Origin: an uncultured Marinobacter sp.
GTDB lineage: Bacteria; Pseudomonadota; Gammaproteobacteria; Pseudomonadales; Oleiphilaceae
Reading direction: 5' to 3'
NCBI RefSeq assembly: GCF_946886895.1
Contig: NZ_CAMPJO010000001.1
Span: forward strand, 124,001-188,000
DNA length: 64,000 bases
The translations under genes were made by a program, and so were the position numbers. The notes under the pieces are model-generated. The model saw nothing but the letters and a program-made list of their open reading frames with translations, was not told where the DNA came from and did no database searches. The first letter of the stretch is position 1; each line of letters starts with the position of its first letter. This document shows positions 46,845 to 55,344 of this stretch, in pieces.

Positions 46845-47999
46845 ATGCAAAGTAACAAATTACGATTGGCAATTCGTGCAACTGCGGCAGCGGCTGTACT
46901 GGGGGTAGCTGGACAGGCCGGAGCAGTTAGCTTTACCGCTGGCGATTATGACATGGCCATCTACGGCTATGCCCGCCTGAATGCCAGCTATGACATTGAC
47001 AGCGAACAAGCACTCAGCACTCGCTCTGGTTCATATGCCGGCCTCGCCGGTAACGATAATGCGGCTGATGGCCACTTCGGCGCTGACGCAGTACAGAGCC
47101 GCATTGGCGTGAAAACAACCACTCCTGAAGGTGTAAATATTACCGTCGAAGGTGATTTCCGAGGCGGCACACTCCGCTTACGCCATGCGTTCGGTGAGTA
47201 CAATGGCGTCCTGATGGGTCAAACTTGGTCAAACTACACAAGTTTTGTCGGCAACACCTCCACATTGGACTTTGACTCCTTACCAGGCCTCGCCGGCTTT
47301 CAGGGAAGGGTAGCTCAAGCTCGCTACACCACAGGCCCTCTTTCTGTCTCCTTGGAAGAGTTCACTGCAAACCTGGTAGCAAACGGCGTTGTTAACGGGA
47401 ACCCGGCCCTGGTCAGTCAAGGTACGAAGAAATCCATGCCTGCACTGACTGCCCGGCTGCAAGACTCTGCTGGTGGTTTGTCATACTCAGCAGCAGTACT
47501 CGCCCAGCAAATTGGATATGACACTGGTACCGCTGATGACAGTGCGATGGGGTTCGCAACCTTTGGCGCACTGAAAATGGCGATTACTGACATGGTCACC
47601 ATCCAAGGCACCGTATCCTACACAAATGGCGCAAACAGCTATCTTTATCGCTCAGGTGATAACTTTGGTGCAGCAAGTGCCTACGTAGATGCAAATGGAA
47701 ACGTCGAGACTGTCTCAGGCTTTGGCGGCTCTGTGGGTACCGGTATTAGTTTGGGCGGCGGTCGCAGCATCAACATCGGCTATGGCATGGTTGAAGTCGA
47801 CTGGGATGATGCGCAAGCAGACGGTCTTTTGGTTGGTGGTGAAAGCGAGACCAACTCCGCCATCATGGCCAACTACCAGTGGACTCCGGTCAAGAACGTC
47901 ATGATGGGCGTTGAATTCCAAAACCTGAGCCGCGAGAACGTAGACGGCACAGACGGAGATGCCAACCGCATTCTGTTTGCCACACAGTACAACTTCTAA
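46845..47999 (+). CDS. DcaP-like trimeric outer-membrane porin
   Basis: A 384-residue outer-membrane protein. ATG 46845 has GGAG 9 nt upstream; the signal peptide is about residues 1-24 (LAIRATAAAAVLGVAGQAGA). The mature part has alternating strands and ends in a terminal Phe (FATQYNF), the usual barrel sorting signal. Features like IYGYARLNASYD, FRGGTLRLRHAFGEYNGVLM and GQTWSNYTSF resemble the DcaP family, which takes up small negatively charged compounds. Codon use and long leader suggest high expression. Followed by a strong terminator. Confidence 0.88.
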   Translation: MQSNKLRLAIRATAAAAVLGVAGQAGAVSFTAGDYDMAIYGYARLNASYDIDSEQALSTRSGSYAGLAGNDNAADGHFGADAVQSRIGVKTTTPEGVNITVEGDFRGGTLRLRHAFGEYNGVLMGQTWSNYTSFVGNTSTLDFDSLPGLAGFQGRVAQARYTTGPLSVSLEEFTANLVANGVVNGNPALVSQGTKKSMPALTARLQDSAGGLSYSAAVLAQQIGYDTGTADDSAMGFATFGALKMAITDMVTIQGTVSYTNGANSYLYRSGDNFGAASAYVDANGNVETVSGFGGSVGTGISLGGGRSINIGYGMVEVDWDDAQADGLLVGGESETNSAIMANYQWTPVKNVMMGVEFQNLSRENVDGTDGDANRILFATQYNF

Positions 48000-48022
48000 C
48001 ATCCTTTAGAAGTCAGCTCTGC

Positions 48023-48050
48023 AAAAACCCCGGCTCCGGCCGGGGTTTTT
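48023..48050 (+). terminator. Strong Rho-independent terminator after the porin gene
   Basis: Stem AAAAACCCCGG / CCGGGGTTTTT with a 6-nt loop, 23 bp after the porin stop; the A and T runs make it functional on both strands. Confidence 0.9.
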
Positions 48051-48184
48051 GTTTGAGCGTCTGCTTTCCTCAGTCAGTGCAGCGGCGGGAATTATCCTGA
48101 GCGAGAACGAAAGAGGTGGGGCATACCGAAACCAGAAGGCCGGGAGCAAGCCACCGCCACCTTCAGCCCGTGGAGCGGGTTGGC

Positions 48185-49432
48185 TCACTCCAATCCGTAG
48201 AAAATCGATTCACTCAGGATAGTGGCCTGAGAAAGATAGTTAAGATCCCCCTCCGGCGTGCCGGATTCAGAAAAGGTTTCTCGCCAGTGCTCCCGGACCA
48301 CATCAACCATCCGATTGACTATCTCGGCCGCCTGATCCTTTTCGAGCCCAAAGCGAATACAGTCGCTGATGGCATTTTCAAGGTTAGCCTTCCGGCCCCA
48401 CTTGCCAATAATCATGGCCTGGTCTGCGGAAATGCCAGCTCTGGGCTGCGGGCAAACGTCATAGGCCGGTGTTAGGTCCAGCCACTGGCCATCCCAGAAG
48501 CAGGCATGATTGCGGGCATGATCGTCCACGTTCCCGACAAGGATATTGAACACCATCCGGCGAAACAGTTCTGTGCCATCTTTCCGGAAGTCCCGTGCGT
48601 ACTGGCGCAGCACATCCGCCAGCTCAAGGTAGCTTGAATAGCCAGCCCGAACCGCGTATTCATCCAGGTTCAGAAGCGTCATGGCGCTGATCATATGCCG
48701 GCGGTGAACACCCCCCGGAGTGACAGCGCGATCAAACCGACGCACCAATATCACCCGCTTGTTCAACACCTCCACGATCCGGGTTTCAGCAACATTAAGT
48801 TCAGCCTTCCGGGCCAATTGCATACTGCCACCTTCAATGCCCACCATATCGGCAGAGTCCCTGCTGGAACTGAACTTGGCGATCCAGTACTCCTCATTTT
48901 CATGGAGAAGCGCCTTGGGGCGTGCGCCACCTACGCTTGTGCCATGATTGAGTGCCGCATCGAGATGCGGATCCAGGGCCTTACCCTGGTCGATCCGATC
49001 CGCTGCCTCCAGCAAATCCTCCAGGGGCGCTGCATAGCTCTTCTTTGGAAGGTAATGCTTCGGGTCATTCGTCGCGTCCAGCGCCCCGATGCGATCCGGC
49101 CCCGCCCGGAGCAGGAAATCGATCTCACCAAGTTCACCTTGTTTCCGGCCCGGCGCATTCGCGTACTCTCGCAACATGACATTACGCCCCCAGGCGTCCG
49201 GGGAGGCATCGCGAATGGCACTATTCAGTTCGGCATCAAGCACGTACTCATCATCTGTCAGCTCACCCAAAGGGCGGCCCGGAGGTGCCAGGGGAATGGC
49301 GTCGTTGCGTTCAAGGTAGCTTCGCGCGTAACGAAAAACATGCTCATAGCCATTGAAAGCAACAACACCACACACAACCGGCTCGATTTCCCGGGGGAGG
49401 CAGATCCAGAGAAATACCTTTTCAGAAATCAT
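48185..49432 (-). CDS. HipA-family Ser/Thr kinase toxin
   Basis: A 415-residue HipA-type kinase. HipA phosphorylates glutamyl-tRNA synthetase or other targets and causes growth arrest. Visible: an N-terminal subdomain (residues about 1-90), the ATP-loop motif TSVGGARPKALLHENEEYWIA (about 165-185), KF as the likely ATP-binding Lys, the catalytic loop LVGNVDDHARNHACFWD (about 300), and the metal site in LTPAYDVCPQ. Its start overlaps the hipB stop by 11 nt. Confidence 0.93.
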   Translation of the reverse strand: MISEKVFLWICLPREIEPVVCGVVAFNGYEHVFRYARSYLERNDAIPLAPPGRPLGELTDDEYVLDAELNSAIRDASPDAWGRNVMLREYANAPGRKQGELGEIDFLLRAGPDRIGALDATNDPKHYLPKKSYAAPLEDLLEAADRIDQGKALDPHLDAALNHGTSVGGARPKALLHENEEYWIAKFSSSRDSADMVGIEGGSMQLARKAELNVAETRIVEVLNKRVILVRRFDRAVTPGGVHRRHMISAMTLLNLDEYAVRAGYSSYLELADVLRQYARDFRKDGTELFRRMVFNILVGNVDDHARNHACFWDGQWLDLTPAYDVCPQPRAGISADQAMIIGKWGRKANLENAISDCIRFGLEKDQAAEIVNRMVDVVREHWRETFSESGTPEGDLNYLSQATILSESIFYGLE

Positions 49433-49826
49433 TGTCGATCAACTTTTTTCCGGTGACTCCGTGAGATGCGACGGTTCTGGTTACTGAGGCTGAAGCCCGG
49501 GACCCGGAGCGTGATGAAAGGTTTACCAATGCATCAACGAGAGAGCTCAGACTTCCCGAAGATTCCTGACCACTGAGCGGGAGCGTTGAAAGAAGAGGCA
49601 GATTCAGAACCCAAAGCGCACTGGCCACCAACCCAAAGTCCGCCGCCGGGTCACCGCTTTCCAGGGCACTGATATGCCGCCGGTCCACACCCCCCAGGCG
49701 CTTGCCCAGCTCGGACTGACTCCACTTTCGCTCCTTGCGGGCGGCAGCAATCAGCTCACCGGTAGCCTTCAGCGCATCCTGAACCTGCCGGATGTTGTAG
49801 CTTTGCGCTTCTATTGACTTAGGCAT
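49422..49826 (-). CDS. HipB-like antitoxin (XRE-family HTH)
   Basis: A 134-residue protein. Residues about 20-75 are an XRE helix-turn-helix (AARKERKWSQSELGKRLGGV, RRHISALESGD), followed by a Ser-rich flexible tail (SGQESSGSLSSLVDALVNLS) that is longer than in E. coli HipB. It should repress the operon and bind HipA. TACGT-type repeats upstream are candidate operators. Confidence 0.88.
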   Translation of the reverse strand: MPKSIEAQSYNIRQVQDALKATGELIAAARKERKWSQSELGKRLGGVDRRHISALESGDPAADFGLVASALWVLNLPLLSTLPLSGQESSGSLSSLVDALVNLSSRSGSRASASVTRTVASHGVTGKKLIDNDF

Positions 49827-49928
49827 TGTTCACCAAAACGTACAAATGAGGACCATGAGTTCATTTTAGCAAACATGTAAACGAACACAAGAAATCATGC
49901 GCTCGAAGCCGAACAAAATGATTGAATA

Positions 49929-49946
49929 TGTACGTTTTATCGTACA
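49929..49946. promoter_or_regulatory. Candidate HipB operator
   Basis: TGTACG-TTTTAT-CGTACA, perfect 6-bp arms, about 100 bp before hipB; a half-site CGTACA recurs at 49839-49844 next to the start codon. Confidence 0.5.
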
Positions 49947-49964
49947 CGGAAGACATCACAAAAG

Positions 49965-50020
49965 CGATATTGCCAAGGCCAGAACAAGCGGCCGGCGCTT
50001 CATTCGGCGTGGCAATATCG
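49965..50020 (-). terminator. Long hairpin at the 3' end of the type VI cassette
   Basis: Perfect 11-bp arms CGATATTGCCA / TGGCAATATCG with a 34-nt GC-rich loop, 22 bp after the stop of the last DUF6708-type gene. On the minus strand it is followed by CTTTTGTG, so it may end that transcript. Confidence 0.45.
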
Positions 50021-50042
50021 ATGCTTGAGGAATAGCTTGAAG

Positions 50043-51131
50043 TTAGCCTGCCGACTCATTCAGCTCTCCGGGGCCTTGCCCGAACGCCACCTTTGCCTTG
50101 TAGGCATCCATGGAAATCTTTCCAATTTGCGGCGTCAGCTTGCAACTGCGGTTGTCCCAGGGGTATTCCGCCTGACGCTTCAGCCATTCAGCACCTTCCC
50201 CCTGTTTCCAGGCGTCCAGGTCCAGGTCCCGCCAGAACCGGGGATCGCGCCCAGTGCGCTGGTCGTGTTCAGCTGTTACCGGGTCCAGGTAACGGAAGGG
50301 CTCCAGCCTTGGCATATCCGGCAACGGCTGGGACACATCCATATACCGCTGGAGCATGTCCCATAGTGCCATCACCTCTTCTTTGGTTGGCTCAATCCGG
50401 CTAAGGGAGGTCTGGCTGAACTGCTTGCCGGTGTATCGATGGACAAACATCAGGCGGTAGAAGATACCGCCGTGCTGGATCACGCGCCCCACATAGGCGT
50501 CGAACTCCTCAAAGAGCGCGGTCAGTTTCTTCCCCCCCGGCAGGGCGAAGCTCACTTCGCCCGTTTCCCGGCTGAAGGCGCTTTCGCCCGCCTCCAAGCC
50601 GCGGTCCAAAAGTTTACCCAGCAGTTTATCGAATGGCCTTAGCAGGAAAGCAAAGCCTCCTACAGCCCAAGGGGTGGTTTTGACAATTAGATATATAGAT
50701 ACTGGAATCCAGATTATACAGAGAACAAAAGAAATGGAGAATTGAAGGAAAATTGGAAGATCAATTTCGACAAAGGAGTATATTAGATAATATCCGCCTC
50801 CTCCGAATAATAATGTTCCCCAAATATATGGTATAACCATCAATAAAAAGGACAGCCCTACAAATACCTTACCGTTGAGGAATCGTAGCTCTTGATGATC
50901 CCACCACCACTCCCCAGCTGCAAAGCCGTCCGGATCGTCCTGATCCTGATGCTTGACAGCACCCACATCTTCACACACCCGGTAATAGGGCTCGATACCG
51001 GCGTAGTCACCAACAGGTTGAAGATCCTCGCCAAGTCGTTCGCGCTTCTTTGGAGACTCCGGTAATTCCGGAATCTGATCCGCCCGGAAACAGGTTTTCT
51101 CTTGGCGATGTGTTTGATCATTCCTAATCAC
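50043..51131 (-). CDS. DUF6708-type membrane protein, copy 1
   Basis: A 362-residue protein of a family found near type VI effector genes (I take it as DUF6708; function unknown). The N-terminal about 75 residues are polar with ESPKKRERLGEDLQPVGDYA. Two or three membrane segments lie at about 90-150. The C-terminal half is soluble with HGGIFYRLMFVHRYTGKQF and FWRDLDLDAWKQGEGAEWLK. Start is GTG 51131. Compared with copies 2 and 3, its membrane segment (50660-50870) is strongly AT-rich and diverged and its C-terminal tail differs (KAKVAFGQGPGELNESAG). Last of three tandem copies; candidate immunity protein (inference). Confidence 0.78.
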   Translation of the reverse strand: MIRNDQTHRQEKTCFRADQIPELPESPKKRERLGEDLQPVGDYAGIEPYYRVCEDVGAVKHQDQDDPDGFAAGEWWWDHQELRFLNGKVFVGLSFLLMVIPYIWGTLLFGGGGYYLIYSFVEIDLPIFLQFSISFVLCIIWIPVSIYLIVKTTPWAVGGFAFLLRPFDKLLGKLLDRGLEAGESAFSRETGEVSFALPGGKKLTALFEEFDAYVGRVIQHGGIFYRLMFVHRYTGKQFSQTSLSRIEPTKEEVMALWDMLQRYMDVSQPLPDMPRLEPFRYLDPVTAEHDQRTGRDPRFWRDLDLDAWKQGEGAEWLKRQAEYPWDNRSCKLTPQIGKISMDAYKAKVAFGQGPGELNESAG

Positions 51132-51170
51132 GCAGCAATCTCATTCCCAATCCAACAAGGACGAATGACA

Positions 51171-52238
51171 TCAAACGGGATACGCATCTTGCGGGCGCAA
51201 TTCCCGGTACGCCTGAGTGGAGACCTTTCCCAACTGTGGCGTCAGCCGGCAGGTGCGCTTGTCCCATGGGTACTCCGCCTGACGCTTCAGCCATTCAGCA
51301 CCTTCGCCCTGTTTCCAGGCTTCCAGGTCCAAGTCCCGCCAGAAGCGGGGATTGCGCCCGGTTTTCTGGTCATGTTCCGCCGTTATGGGGTCGAGGTGAC
51401 GGAAAGGTTCCAGCCTTGGCATATCCGGTAACGGCTGGGACAGGTCCATATACCGCTGGAGCATGTCCCACAGGGCCAGGACCTCCTCCTTCGATGGTTC
51501 GATTCGGCTCAGGGAGGTTTGGCTGAATTGCTTGGCCGTGTAGCGGTGAACAAACATCAACCGGTAGAAGATGCCGCCCTGCTGGACCACACGTTCCACA
51601 TAGGCATCAAACTCCACAAATGGAGCGGTCAGCCTCCTTCCTCCCGACAGGGGGAAGCTCACATGGCCGGTCTGGCGGTTGAAGACGCTTTCTCCCGACT
51701 CTAGGCTGCGGTCCATAAGTTTGCCCAGCAGCTTGTCGAATGGTCTCAGCAGCAAGGCGAAACCACCCATGACCCATGGCATTGTTTTGATTAGTATATA
51801 GATGGATAAAGGCATCCAGCCCAGAATGACAAAAAGTCCCCAAAGAAACTTCAAAAACTCGGGCAGATCAACCATGGCAGCGTAATATAAGACGAGCACC
51901 CCACCACCGACCAAAACCACCCCACCCCATACATAAGGTATCAACAGGAGCAGAGCTGAAAGACCAATAAACGCTTTACCGCTGAGGAAGCGAATCTGCC
52001 GGTGGTCCCACCACCACTCCCCCGATGCAAAGCCGTCCGGATCGTCCTGGTCCTGATGCTGGACGGCGCCTACGTCTTCACATACCCGGTAATAGGGCTC
52101 GATACCAGCGTAATCGCCGACAGGTTGAAGGTCCTCACCGAGTCGCTCGCGTTTCTTTGGAGACTCCGGTAATTCCGGAATCTGATCCCCCCGGAAACCG
52201 GTTTTCCCTTGGCGATGTGTTTGATCATTCCCACTCAC
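51171..52238 (-). CDS. DUF6708-type membrane protein, copy 2
   Basis: A 355-residue middle copy, GTG start. Outside the membrane segment it is nearly the same as copies 1 and 3: ESPKKRERLGEDLQPVGDYA, ASGEWWWDHRQIRFLSGKAF and the C-terminal KRTCRLTPQLGKVSTQAYRE. The membrane part (residues about 90-150, VVLVGGGVLVLYYAAMVDLP...) is its own. The 5' end and leader, with ATGATCAAACAC and CAATCTCATTCCCAATCCAACAA-type sequence, are also repeated, so whole units were duplicated. Confidence 0.78.
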   Translation of the reverse strand: MSGNDQTHRQGKTGFRGDQIPELPESPKKRERLGEDLQPVGDYAGIEPYYRVCEDVGAVQHQDQDDPDGFASGEWWWDHRQIRFLSGKAFIGLSALLLLIPYVWGGVVLVGGGVLVLYYAAMVDLPEFLKFLWGLFVILGWMPLSIYILIKTMPWVMGGFALLLRPFDKLLGKLMDRSLESGESVFNRQTGHVSFPLSGGRRLTAPFVEFDAYVERVVQQGGIFYRLMFVHRYTAKQFSQTSLSRIEPSKEEVLALWDMLQRYMDLSQPLPDMPRLEPFRHLDPITAEHDQKTGRNPRFWRDLDLEAWKQGEGAEWLKRQAEYPWDKRTCRLTPQLGKVSTQAYRELRPQDAYPV

Positions 52239-52296
52239 GCGGCAATCTCATTCCCAATCCAACAAGCCTGCCGGAAATGCCTGATGACGAATAACA

Positions 52297-53364
52297 TCAA
52301 ACGGGATACGCATCTTGCGGGCGCAATTCCCGATATGCCTGTGTGGACACCTTTCCCAATTGTGGTGTCAGCCGACAGGTGCGCTTGTCCCAGGGGTATT
52401 CCGCATGACGCTTCAGCCATTCAGCACCTTCCCCCTGTTTCCAGGCGTCCAGGTCCAGGTCACGCCAGAACCGTGGGTTGCGGCCGGTTTTCTGGTCATG
52501 TTCCGCCGTTACCGGGTCCAGATGGCGGAAGGGCTCCAGCCTTGGCATATCCGGCAACGGCTGGGACACGTCCATATACCGCTGGAGCATGTCCCACAAA
52601 GCCATAACCTCTTCCTTCGTGGGCTCAATACGGCCCATGGAAGTCTGGATGAACTGCTTGGCGGTGTAGCGGTGAACAAAGATCAGACGGTAGAAAATAC
52701 CGCCATGCTGGATGACCCGCTCCACGTAGGCATCGAACTCCACAAATGGAGCCGTCAGCCTCCTTCCTCCCGGCAGTGGGAAGCTCACCTCCCCCGCTTC
52801 TCGGTTGAAGGCGCTTTCTCCCGACTCCAGACCACGGTCCAGGAGTTTGCCCAGCAGCTTGTCGAATGGTCTCAATAGCAGGGCGAAACCACCCATGACC
52901 CATGACATGGTTTTTATGAGGATATAGAAGGAAACCGCTATCCACGCAAAACCAGCAAAAAGAATCCAGATAAATTTAAAAAGTTTGGGTAATTCCACCA
53001 TATCTGCCCAAGACAACGCCAGAATTCCCCCTCCACCCACTAACACAGTGCCCCATACGTAGGGAATGAATAGCAGCAGAGCAGAAAGACCAATAAACGC
53101 TTTACCGCTGAGGAAGCGAATCTGCCGGTGATCCCACCACCACTCCCCCGATGTGAAGCCGTCCGGATTATCCTGGTCCTGATGCTGAACGGCGCTCACA
53201 TCCTCACACACCCGGTAATAGGGCTCGATATCGGCGTAGTCACCAACAGGCTGAAGGTCCTCGCCAAGTCGTTCGCGCTTCTTTGGAGACTCCGGCAATG
53301 CCGGAATCTGATCCGCCCGGAAACCGGTTTCCCCTCGACTGTTTGTCTGGCCACTCTCGCTCAC
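52297..53364 (-). CDS. DUF6708-type membrane protein, copy 3
   Basis: A 355-residue copy nearest the effector gene. GTG start overlaps the stop of the upstream frame (GTGA), so it is read from the effector operon. Same plan as the other copies; the C-terminal half is close to copy 2 (ends ELRPQDAYPV in both). Membrane segment: VLVGGGGILALSWADMVELP then FAWIAVSFYILIKTMSWVMG. The differing membrane core would fit variation in recognition of a membrane-acting toxin (inference). Confidence 0.78.
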   Translation of the reverse strand: MSESGQTNSRGETGFRADQIPALPESPKKRERLGEDLQPVGDYADIEPYYRVCEDVSAVQHQDQDNPDGFTSGEWWWDHRQIRFLSGKAFIGLSALLLFIPYVWGTVLVGGGGILALSWADMVELPKLFKFIWILFAGFAWIAVSFYILIKTMSWVMGGFALLLRPFDKLLGKLLDRGLESGESAFNREAGEVSFPLPGGRRLTAPFVEFDAYVERVIQHGGIFYRLIFVHRYTAKQFIQTSMGRIEPTKEEVMALWDMLQRYMDVSQPLPDMPRLEPFRHLDPVTAEHDQKTGRNPRFWRDLDLDAWKQGEGAEWLKRHAEYPWDKRTCRLTPQLGKVSTQAYRELRPQDAYPV

Positions 53365-53909
53365 ACGGCAACCTCTTTCACTGTCCAGTAGGGCACTGGC
53401 TCATTATCAAACGGGTTCAAAGCCTGGGGCTGTTTGTCCGGCAGCGCACTGTGGCGACTGGTATCAAACGCCTCGTAATCATCAAGTACCGGCATAGGGA
53501 CCCTAAATTCCCCTATTTCGCTCTCGATACGTGCCTGCAAGACCACCCTCAGGCTGATGGTTCGCCTTTCACTATGGAGAAACCCATGGGTTTCGCTACC
53601 GGCCAGGTTCCGTTCTATCAGAAAATGCACGGCGTGGTCTTCTGGTACGGGCACCCAGGTTGTCACCTTTTTCAAGGGTGTGTTTCGAGTCATATAATAT
53701 TCATCAACTTGTCCGACGGATGTCTGCATCGTGCTGTGGGTGTATTCCAATTCCTGAATCCCCAGCCTCAGATCCGGTTCCTTGCCCCCTGCTGTGCCTT
53801 CGGGGTGGTGGCCCAGTTTGAAACGACTGATCAGCGGAGAGCGCACCGTCACCCTGTAGTCGTCCGGGGCCGCTGATTGCGAACACTGCCACCCGAAAGA
53901 TCTCCACAT
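53361..53909 (-). CDS. Unknown protein of the type VI cassette, probably a damaged lipoprotein gene
   Basis: The frame from ATG 53909 gives 182 residues (about 230 if read from the edge of the open frame inside the FGE gene). The C-terminal part looks like a real beta-rich domain (DDYRVTVRSPLISRFKLG, TTWVPVPEDHAVHFLIER, ERRTISLRVVLQARIE). But a lipobox (MLLAACGDLSGG, Cys codon at 53906-53908) lies in another frame at the same place. That frame would join the domain if one extra C stood in the CCCC run at 53866-53869. A frameshifted lipoprotein gene, truncated at its 5' end, is the best reading. No family recognised. Confidence 0.45.
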   Translation of the reverse strand: MWRSFGWQCSQSAAPDDYRVTVRSPLISRFKLGHHPEGTAGGKEPDLRLGIQELEYTHSTMQTSVGQVDEYYMTRNTPLKKVTTWVPVPEDHAVHFLIERNLAGSETHGFLHSERRTISLRVVLQARIESEIGEFRVPMPVLDDYEAFDTSRHSALPDKQPQALNPFDNEPVPYWTVKEVAV

Positions 53910-53955
53910 GCGGCTAACAGCATTGACACGACCATCAACCAATTGACCTATACTT

Positions 53956-55158
53956 TTAATTGATCGGCTCAGGGTGATTAACGACGCAGCGGAAGCCAAT
54001 ACCACCCGACTCGATTTGCACAGGCGCTCTTGCGAATACAGTTCCACCACCACCGAAACCGTCTCCCCTCCCAGCCCAGTCCCTGACAGTTTTCTCCGGC
54101 TTTTCAGGATTTACCGGCTTTGAGGGCCCTCGGGGATTATTACGAGGAGCGTGGGCATAATAGTCCTCCTGAAACCAATCCTGAGTCCACTCCGCCACAT
54201 TGCCGGTCATATCATGCAAGCCGAGCGGGTTCGGGGGATAGGTTCCGACCGGACGACGCTCGAGAACGGCCGAGGAATGACTCAACATATTTCCGGATGG
54301 CGGGATGCCAGGGTCAATGTGCTCCCTGGGACGCTGTAAATAGGTGTCATTGTCCTGCTCACCGGTGTTCGTCGCGTAGGGGATATTTTTCCCTCGACTC
54401 CGGGCAGCGAACTCCCACTGAGCCTCTGTGGGCAGCGCAAACGGCAGGCCGGTTTGATCTGCCAACCACGCACAGAAACCCTCAGCCTCTCTGTAATTAG
54501 GCACTCGCGCTGGCTTTTTATGGAAATAGGGTGAGAGGGGGTCATCAGTGGGCGTGATCACATAACGCTTTTTGAAGGGCGACTCTTCATATAAAGACAG
54601 GCGCCCCGTCGCTTCGTAGTAATCCGCCATTTCTCTCCATGTGGTTTCATATCGGGAAATGGAAAAGCTATCGATCCGTACATCGACTGCTGGTTGAGCG
54701 AAATCCGTCAAGGTCACATAAGGAGAACCATCAGCCGCGCCGACATCACCTAACTTGAATTCACCACCTTTCACAAACAACTGATTACTTATCGCGTCGA
54801 TCTGGCGCTTGATGGCGCTCTCGCCCACCAGCACCCGGGAGATGCCGTGCGGCGCCTTTTCGGCCCACTTCACCGCCGGTGCGGCAACCGCCCAGGTAAT
54901 TCCGACGATACCTGCAAGCACCAGAGAACTCACCACCCGCGGGATACGCCAGTTTAGATAGAGCTTTTTCACCAGCGGTGACAGCAGGAGGCTGGTCAGT
55001 ATTGCCAGAATAATCGGCAGAACTATCTGGTGGGCAACGTACAGGGTGTACAGAATGCCAAGGACGAACAGGCCATAGATGGGCGTGGTGAGATCCGGCG
55101 ATACCAGCGGGCGACGGCCATCGCCCGCTGGTTCGTGCTGCTGAGACTGGTCGTCCAT
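53956..55158 (-). CDS. Chimera: AI-2E-transporter-like membrane N-terminus fused to an FGE/SUMF1-fold domain
   Basis: A 400-residue protein. Residues about 1-110 look like the start of an AI-2E/PerM family transporter: LTTPIYGLFVLGILYTLYVA, IVLPIILAILTSLLLSPLVK, RVVSSLVLAGIVGITWAVAA, three membrane helices. From about 125 (QLFVKGGEFKLGDVG) it is an FGE-sulfatase-fold domain closely like the next gene upstream, ending in the same GFRCVVNHPEPIN. The usual catalytic Cys pair of FGE is not visible. With three helices the FGE part would face the periplasm, where the lipoprotein paralogue also is. ATG 55158 is chosen; the frame is open 44 codons further without homology. Could be functional or a recombination by-product. 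Confidence 0.72.
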   Translation of the reverse strand: MDDQSQQHEPAGDGRRPLVSPDLTTPIYGLFVLGILYTLYVAHQIVLPIILAILTSLLLSPLVKKLYLNWRIPRVVSSLVLAGIVGITWAVAAPAVKWAEKAPHGISRVLVGESAIKRQIDAISNQLFVKGGEFKLGDVGAADGSPYVTLTDFAQPAVDVRIDSFSISRYETTWREMADYYEATGRLSLYEESPFKKRYVITPTDDPLSPYFHKKPARVPNYREAEGFCAWLADQTGLPFALPTEAQWEFAARSRGKNIPYATNTGEQDNDTYLQRPREHIDPGIPPSGNMLSHSSAVLERRPVGTYPPNPLGLHDMTGNVAEWTQDWFQEDYYAHAPRNNPRGPSKPVNPEKPEKTVRDWAGRGDGFGGGGTVFARAPVQIESGGIGFRCVVNHPEPIN

Positions 55159-55344
55159 GCGGAATTCCGTGTCGGTGCCAAAACACCAGTCCACCCCGCC
55201 CGGTGACGCGTTGCATCCGGTTGGGGTTACGCTCCGTTCACGTACAGAGACTCGGGTCGATACTCCCGGAACTGTTGCCTCCATAATCATTCTGTTCAGC
55301 CAGGCTACCTGGTAAACATATCATTGTTGCACTCGTTCCATCCG

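Noticed and set aside
48185..49826. hipBA as a new system
   Set aside because: Gene order, overlap, kinase motifs and HTH antitoxin are those of known HipBA modules.
50043..53364. CRISPR-like or satellite repeat array
   Set aside because: The repetition comes from three whole coding genes of about 1.1 kb, not from short spaced repeats.
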